Position numbers and translations under genes: made by a program. Under the pieces are notes generated by a model that was not told the origin of the DNA, did not search any database, and saw nothing but the letters and a program-made list of their open reading frames with translations. From positions 4,429 through 23,945 of the forward strand of contig RWJK01001529.1 in the NCBI GenBank assembly GCA_004335835.1: a DNA stretch of 19,517 nt, written 5' to 3'. The stretch comes from Scenedesmus sp. ARA3. Lineage: Eukaryota; Chlorophyta; Chlorophyceae; Sphaeropleales; Scenedesmaceae. Each line of letters opens with the position of its first letter. Positions within the stretch are counted from its first letter, which is position 1. Shown here piece by piece: positions 19,101-19,517 of the stretch.

Positions 19101-19517
19101 GGCATGCTGGCCACCTGCCCACCCATCACCCCAGAGCTGCTGTCCTGATGATATCAAATTAATGTGTATCTTCAGCTGCTGACGTGACGGCATGCCTGTT
19201 GCTTCTCTGCATGTGTCTGCAGGGATCCCGCCCAAAAGTGGCAGCTTGCAGCAGCGTGCTTCAAGCACTGCCAGCTGGCGCTAGGCATGCTGGCCACCTG
19301 CCCACCCATCACCCCAGAGCTGCTGTCCTGATGATATCAAATTAATGTGTATCTTCAGCTGCTGACGTGACGGCATGCCTGTTGCTTCTCTGCATGTGTC
19401 TGCAGGGATCCCGCCCAAAAGTGGCAGCTTGCAGCAGCGTGCTTCAAGCACTGTCAGCTGGCGCTAGGCATGCTGGCCACCTGCCCACCCATCACCCCAG
19501 AGCTGCTGTCCTGATGA
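8136..19517 (+). CDS. NUP205: Nup205/Nup192 nuclear pore inner-ring scaffold protein (5' part, at least 17 exons)
   Basis: Exons: 8136-8264, 8660-8758, 9578-9652, 9910-10045, 10645-10814, 11529-11621, 12054-12192, 12837-12995, 13505-13850, 14397-14670, 15559-15705, 16210-16397, 16679-16816, 17484-17642, 18257-18366, 18723-18933, then a triplicated exon from 19040. All phases match, giving 857 codons before the last exon. The order of motifs follows plant Nup205 N-terminal halves: LVVKLSDGLNLDEVTCVELL (res. 75-94), HEMWGLAG, QITCVLLAVVAAI, GFSAVVALAWGL, VMTALAAGPKGS, LLVAYLDLL, INEVEARQEEYTESLAFLSL and DPAQKWQLAAACF. In this family the protein is an alpha-helical solenoid of the nuclear pore inner ring that binds Nup93/Nic96 and Nup53-type linkers; that role is by homology. 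The start ATG is the first in frame and gives MDNYQQLWQLV. The C-terminal half lies beyond the window. Family assignment is firm; some exon edges could shift by a few bases. Confidence 0.92.
8660..8758 (+). CDS. NUP205: NUP205 exon 2 (residues 44-76)
   Basis: Acceptor TGCCTTCAG, donor GTGAGA, phase 0 at both ends. Encodes GKDAALRQQVRQGKV through DYDPDQLL, the lead-in to the conserved LSD motif. Confidence 0.88.
8759..9577 (+). other. NUP205: NUP205 intron 2, CAG-rich in the middle and CTG-rich at the 3' end
   Basis: 819 bp. Residues on either side (DPDQLL and VVKLSDG) are continuous in plant Nup205, so no exon is missing. The middle (8803-9159) holds a 118-codon open frame that is mostly Ala, Gln, Ser and Arg read from GCA/CAG-type sequence. 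I regard it as a composition artefact. The 3' end is a CTG tract with two CCG interruptions (9512-9574). Confidence 0.7.
9512..9574 (+). repeat. CTG tract (21 units, two CCG) before a 3' splice site
   Basis: Runs without gap into CAG at 9575-9577, the acceptor of NUP205 exon 3. Confidence 0.9.
9578..9652 (+). CDS. NUP205: NUP205 exon 3 (residues 77-101)
   Basis: Phase 0 at both ends, GTGAGC donor. Encodes VVKLSDGLNLDEVTC followed by VELLAYAHEM, the best conserved N-terminal motif of plant Nup205. Confidence 0.93.
9820..9903 (+). repeat. (CTG)28 before a 3' splice site
   Basis: Twenty-eight uninterrupted CTG units, the longest in the window, followed by CCACAG and exon 4 at 9910. On the opposite strand it is (CAG)28. 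Confidence 0.95.
9910..10045 (+). CDS. NUP205: NUP205 exon 4 (residues 102-146)
   Basis: Starts WGLAGLEAGLGTYLAG, matching the QEWGL segment of plant homologues, and ends GEAE plus one base before a GTGAGC donor (phase 1). A degenerate copy of its last 53 bp lies at 10148-10200. Confidence 0.9.
9996..10200 (+). repeat. Exon 4 3' edge duplicated (9996-10048 and 10148-10200)
   Basis: 53-bp copies at 152-bp spacing, several mismatches. In the downstream copy the donor GGAAG-GTGAGC has become GGAAAGTGGG, so the upstream copy is the functional one. Confidence 0.85.
10339..10700 (+). repeat. 153-bp tandem repeat carrying the exon 5 acceptor (units at 10339, 10492, 10645)
   Basis: The 5' edge of exon 5 (GCGACATGGAGGGCATGG onwards, about 54 bp) occurs three times at exactly 153-bp spacing. 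Between copies lies an AT-rich segment (TTTATAAC, GATAATAACAATAAT), unlike the rest of the window. Copies 2 and 3 share the acceptor TTGTGCATGCAG; copy 1 has AGACACAG. Only copy 3 continues into the full exon. Confidence 0.93.
10645..10814 (+). CDS. NUP205: NUP205 exon 5 (residues 147-203)
   Basis: Phase 1 acceptor, phase 0 donor CAG-GTGCGG. Encodes GDMEGMAAAGDGPSQALA, then a helix-like VVVRFNEGLLRQ and LVSRLVAVIQ. It is the last of three copies of its start and the first of three copies of its end, so both edges are duplicated. Confidence 0.88.
10722..11284 (+). repeat. Exon 5 3' edge in three copies (10722, 10946, 11180)
   Basis: About 105-bp copies at 224 and 234-bp spacing, each from CTGGAGGTGGTGG to CATACAGGTGCG. 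Copies 2 and 3 also share the following 60-bp intron block with TTGTGTTGTTGTTGAAACAC (at 11055 and 11289). Copy 3 is altered in the FNEGL region. Copies 2 and 3 lack the upstream half of the exon. Confidence 0.92.
11496..11525 (+). repeat. (CTG)10 before a 3' splice site
   Basis: Ten CTG units running into CAG at 11526-11528, the acceptor of NUP205 exon 6. Confidence 0.92.
11529..11621 (+). CDS. NUP205: NUP205 exon 6 (residues 204-234)
   Basis: Phase 0 at both ends. Encodes DHSLEQQSDPAF through RTWYTTQ, donor CAG-GTGCGG. The frame stays open past the donor (VRLPQLFVADY), but the next conserved segment, ERGELCRALLY, follows directly in plant homologues. Confidence 0.85.
11607..11736 (+). repeat. 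Exon 6 3' edge duplicated at 100-bp spacing
   Basis: The 30 bp TGGTACACC through GCTGCCGCAG is identical at 11607-11636 and 11707-11736 and includes the donor CAG-GTGCGG in both copies. Confidence 0.92.
11768..12086 (+). repeat. Exon 7 5' edge in four copies (11768, 11858, 11951, 12054), some with CTG tracts
   Basis: Each copy has an acceptor (CCTACAG, TCGTGCAG, TCATCTGCAG, CCTACAG), then GAGCGCGGCGAGCTGTGCCG and CTGCTGTAC. Spacings are 90, 93 and 103 bp. Copy 3 lost one base (GACGCGG) and is frameshifted. Copies 2 and 3 run from TACTCACCA straight into CTG tracts (from 11897 and from 11989). Only copy 4 continues into the full exon. Confidence 0.92.
11989..12039 (+). repeat. (CTG)17 before a 3' splice site
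   Basis: Seventeen CTG units, followed by CACTACTCCTACAG and exon 7. A shorter sister tract (CTG)10-CCG-(CTG)2 at 11897-11935 precedes the third degenerate copy. Confidence 0.92.
12054..12192 (+). CDS. NUP205: NUP205 exon 7 (residues 235-280)
   Basis: Phase 0 acceptor, phase 1 donor GTGGGT. Encodes ERGELCRALLYAVVLSPVLL, then LAELLDLLEGLAGRLKEA, matching the RERLILGHCLVLSVLVV helix region of plant Nup205. Its 3' edge is also copied downstream. Confidence 0.9.
12107..12592 (+). repeat. Exon 7 3' edge in about four degenerate copies
   Basis: Copies of the GCTGAGCTGCTTGACTTGCTGG to GAGGCCAAAGGAGGCCCAG block occur at 12107-12192, about 12249-12331 and 12345-12401 (shortened). A fragment around 12541-12585 keeps only CTGACCCCGGCCACCTTGGC and GAGCTGCTGG. 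The first three each keep a GT after CCCAG. Confidence 0.85.
12837..12995 (+). CDS. NUP205: NUP205 exon 8 (residues 281-333)
   Basis: Acceptor GGGATCTGCAG and donor GTGAGT, phase 1 at both ends, so the frame joins exactly. Encodes QWQQITCVLLAVVAAISMG and AALAQLLCAQELTAHLQK, the counterpart of the HQITFSLLFSLVIAFIS helix in plants. Confidence 0.87.
13263..13532 (+). repeat. Exon 9 5' edge duplicated (13263 and 13505)
   Basis: The relic at 13261-13290 keeps the acceptor TTGCAG and then TCGTGGAGGCTACGGATGG, about 80 percent like the real exon start, 242 bp upstream. After that it diverges. Confidence 0.75.
13505..13850 (+). CDS. NUP205: NUP205 exon 9 (residues 334-448)
   Basis: Phase 1 acceptor, phase 2 donor GTGAGG. 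Contains AEAKDGFSAVVALAWGL (plant VEGFVDSIRLAW) and ARMVYRLLTEMLEF. The acceptor region reads GCAGTCGCAG, giving two in-frame AG choices 6 nt apart (exon from 13505 or 13511). Confidence 0.9.
13737..14216 (+). repeat. Exon 9 3' edge in three copies
   Basis: The block ending in CAGAACCGCAG-GTGAGG is at 13737-13856 (functional), about 13929-13998 (shorter) and 14089-14214 (longer, reading GLLGSAAFGLEPEEGHHH without a break). Donor GTs are at 13851, 13993 and 14209. The following intron block (a TTAGGTAGGGGCATGTGC-type sequence) is also repeated three times. Confidence 0.92.
14397..14670 (+). CDS. NUP205: NUP205 exon 10 (residues 449-540)
   Basis: Phase 2 acceptor CGGCTGCAG, phase 0 donor GTGGGT. 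Encodes ELTESLIKASKQHMGQ, then a Gly/Ala/Pro-rich low-complexity stretch (about residues 485-540) much longer than the short linker at this place in plants. Confidence 0.85.
15041..15630 (+). repeat. Exon 11 5' edge in five tandem copies (15041, 15170, 15296, 15426, 15559)
   Basis: Spacings of 129, 126, 130 and 133 bp. Each copy has a GCAG or CGCAG acceptor, then GCGGTCCAACAGGTGGGCC-like sequence and the SLLEALAA block. Copies 2 and 3 are nearly identical and also share the flanking intron. Copies 1-3 carry small indels that shift the frame; copy 4 is in frame but then diverges. Two ambiguous bases (15153, 15157) lie between copies 1 and 2. Confidence 0.95.
15559..15705 (+). CDS. NUP205: NUP205 exon 11 (residues 541-589)
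   Basis: Phase 0 at both ends, GTGAGC donor. Encodes AVQQVGLAGGDDLSSLLEAL and LWYDGEAPEAYPHVSSFMSY, the counterpart of the PLPFVSLLEFVSEIYQ segment in plants. It is the only one of five copies that continues past LEALAA. Confidence 0.88.
15773..16052. mobile_element. MITE-like element, 280 bp with 31-bp terminal inverted repeats
   Basis: The first 31 bp (15773-15803, starting GGGGGCGGTTTA) and the last 31 bp (16022-16052) are reverse complements with one mismatch. ATA flanks both ends (15770-15772, 16053-16055), consistent with a 3-bp target site duplication. Inside are a GGGGGGTAAGCG motif at 15816 and 15859, further AAGCG motifs, and short hairpin arms (GTCACTG at 15883, CAGTGAC at 15911). 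It has no coding capacity. It sits wholly within NUP205 intron 11, downstream of the donor at 15706. The superfamily is undetermined. Confidence 0.88.
16152..16187 (+). repeat. (CTG)12 near a 3' splice site
   Basis: Twelve CTG units, then 13 bp of pyrimidine-rich sequence (CCCACCCTCCTCC) and TGCAG at 16205-16209. Confidence 0.9.
16210..16397 (+). CDS. NUP205: NUP205 exon 12 (residues 590-651)
   Basis: Phase 0 acceptor, phase 2 donor GTGCGG. Encodes FLGVMTALAAGPKGSRFILA and EHFTWRKLFQTVVAYC, matching the LSTLASSQEGA and WSTLFDCLSIY motifs of plant Nup205. A degenerate copy of the HFTWRKL part is at about 16488-16520 (148-bp spacing). Confidence 0.92.
16679..16816 (+). CDS. NUP205: NUP205 exon 13 (residues 652-697)
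   Basis: Phase 2 at both ends, acceptor TCCCTCAG, donor GTGAGT. Encodes RRYEELEREALMSGG and GDAALLVAYLDLL; the latter matches the KALVAYLNVLQ motif of plants. Confidence 0.9.
16780..17096 (+). repeat. Exon 13 3' edge in three copies, plus a 27-bp tandem duplication
   Basis: The CTGCTGGTGGCCTACTTGG..GTGAG block ends with donors at 16817, 16965 and 17091. Between the first two, a 27-bp unit (GCTTGTTTGTGCGGTGTCTG..) is perfectly doubled at 16884-16937. Confidence 0.92.
17314..17556 (+). repeat. Exon 14 5' edge duplicated at 170-bp spacing (17314 and 17484)
   Basis: The relic at 17314-17386 follows acceptor TGCATGCAG. It has one extra base early on (GCCGCATCATT against GCGCATCATC), so it is frameshifted from the real exon phase. 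The functional copy at 17484 fits phase 2. Confidence 0.9.
17484..17642 (+). CDS. NUP205: NUP205 exon 14 (residues 698-750)
   Basis: Phase 2 at both ends, donor GTGAGA. Encodes RIIGQGSEEEVRAALQGLE, then PLYEPLFQLMCHGVQSSVKA, matching the DIEPLFKLLGYENVPPYLKGAL segment of plants. Confidence 0.9.
17555..17899 (+). repeat. Exon 14 3' edge in three copies
   Basis: Functional copy to 17642; a short relic at about 17696-17752, whose donor G is lost (ATCAGTGAGC); and a long copy at 17804-17893 that keeps CAG-GTGGGG. Several differences in the long copy are single substitutions, such as CTCTTCC to CTCCTCC. Confidence 0.92.
18087..18320 (+). repeat. Exon 15 5' edge duplicated at 170-bp spacing (18087 and 18257)
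   Basis: GTGCCTGGCCAGCCTGGCTC-like sequence follows a CCAG acceptor at 18087 and a GCAG acceptor at 18257. The upstream copy stays similar for about 60 bp, then diverges. Both acceptors lie downstream of CTG-rich stretches (18064-18075 and 18210-18232). Confidence 0.9.
18257..18366 (+). CDS. NUP205: NUP205 exon 15 (residues 751-787)
   Basis: Phase 2 acceptor TTGGCAG, phase 1 donor GTGGGC. Encodes CLASLARFKELAPRLLDRLL and VVAQPAAVLEGYA. Confidence 0.87.
18723..18933 (+). CDS. NUP205: NUP205 exon 16 (residues 788-857)
   Basis: Phase 1 acceptor CTGCTGCTGCAG, phase 2 donor GTGAGA. Encodes INEVEARQEEYTESLAFLSL, very close to the LNEIEARREQYPSTISFLNL motif in plants, and ends YIAGNLWQRGY. It is the strongest single piece of evidence for the family. 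Confidence 0.95.
18987..19517 (+). repeat. 183-bp tandem repeat carrying exon 17 (starts 19040, 19223, 19406), running off the window
   Basis: Each unit contains TTCAGCTGCTGACGTG.., an acceptor TGCAG, and the whole exon up to GCTGTCCTGATGA. Units 2 and 3 are almost identical (one C to T change at the CTGCCAGCTGG site); unit 1 differs mostly in its intron part. The window ends at the same point of unit 3, so the number of copies is at least three. Confidence 0.95.
19040..19148 (+). CDS. NUP205: NUP205 exon 17, first of three copies, with in-frame TGA
   Basis: Phase 2 acceptor GCCCTGCAG. Encodes RDPAQKWQLAAACFKHCQ and LALGMLATCPPITPELLS, then TGA at 19146-19148. The DPAQKWQL part matches the DPCEKWQLV motif of Nup205, which in the family is followed by roughly a thousand more residues. 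A terminal stop here is therefore unexpected: either a donor is missed near the end of the unit, or the functional copy lies beyond the window. Confidence 0.75.

Overview
The window is nuclear DNA of a green alga. It has short coding exons separated by introns with GTGAGN or GTGCGG donors and CAG acceptors, very dense CAG/CTG trinucleotide tracts, secreted proteins with RRLLQ-type motifs, and a spliced gene whose conceptual protein follows plant Nup205. A chlorophycean alga fits best. A Scenedesmaceae-like species is a guess from moderate GC and CAG/CTG richness, not a demonstrated fact. All supported genes are on the + strand.

Layout. (1) Positions 1-833: the 3' part of a gene for a probable secreted or membrane-inserted Ser/Ala-rich protein, cut by the window edge. 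Its last 128 bp are duplicated 228 bp downstream (933-1060). (2) 834-3450: about 2.6 kb with no supportable gene, only small tandem repeats and a 20-bp perfect palindrome. (3) 3451-6174: a complete three-exon gene for a 719-residue secreted, low-complexity protein. It has a signal peptide, Gly-Ser-Tyr-Gly and RRLLQ repeats, polyQ and polyA runs, and a Cys-rich C-terminal module that resembles a family 1 carbohydrate-binding module. (4) 6175-8135: about 2 kb of intergenic sequence with two weak exon-like stretches on the - strand. (5) 8136 to the window end: the 5' part of a NUP205/NUP192 (nuclear pore inner-ring scaffold) gene. I resolve 16 exons whose phases all match, plus a triplicated 17th that runs off the end.

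The most unusual feature is how the NUP205 introns are built. About half of all exon edges, together with their splice site and adjacent intron, occur as two to five local tandem copies with spacings of roughly 90-280 bp. Usually one copy keeps the correct frame and splice phase, and the others are degenerate relics inside the intron. Several 3' splice sites are also preceded by long pure CTG tracts (10-28 units), while in coding exons the same trinucleotide lies in the opposite orientation and is read as polySer, polyGln or polyAla. One intron carries a 280-bp MITE-like element with 31-bp terminal inverted repeats. I saw no tRNA, rRNA, CRISPR array or bacterial-type system.
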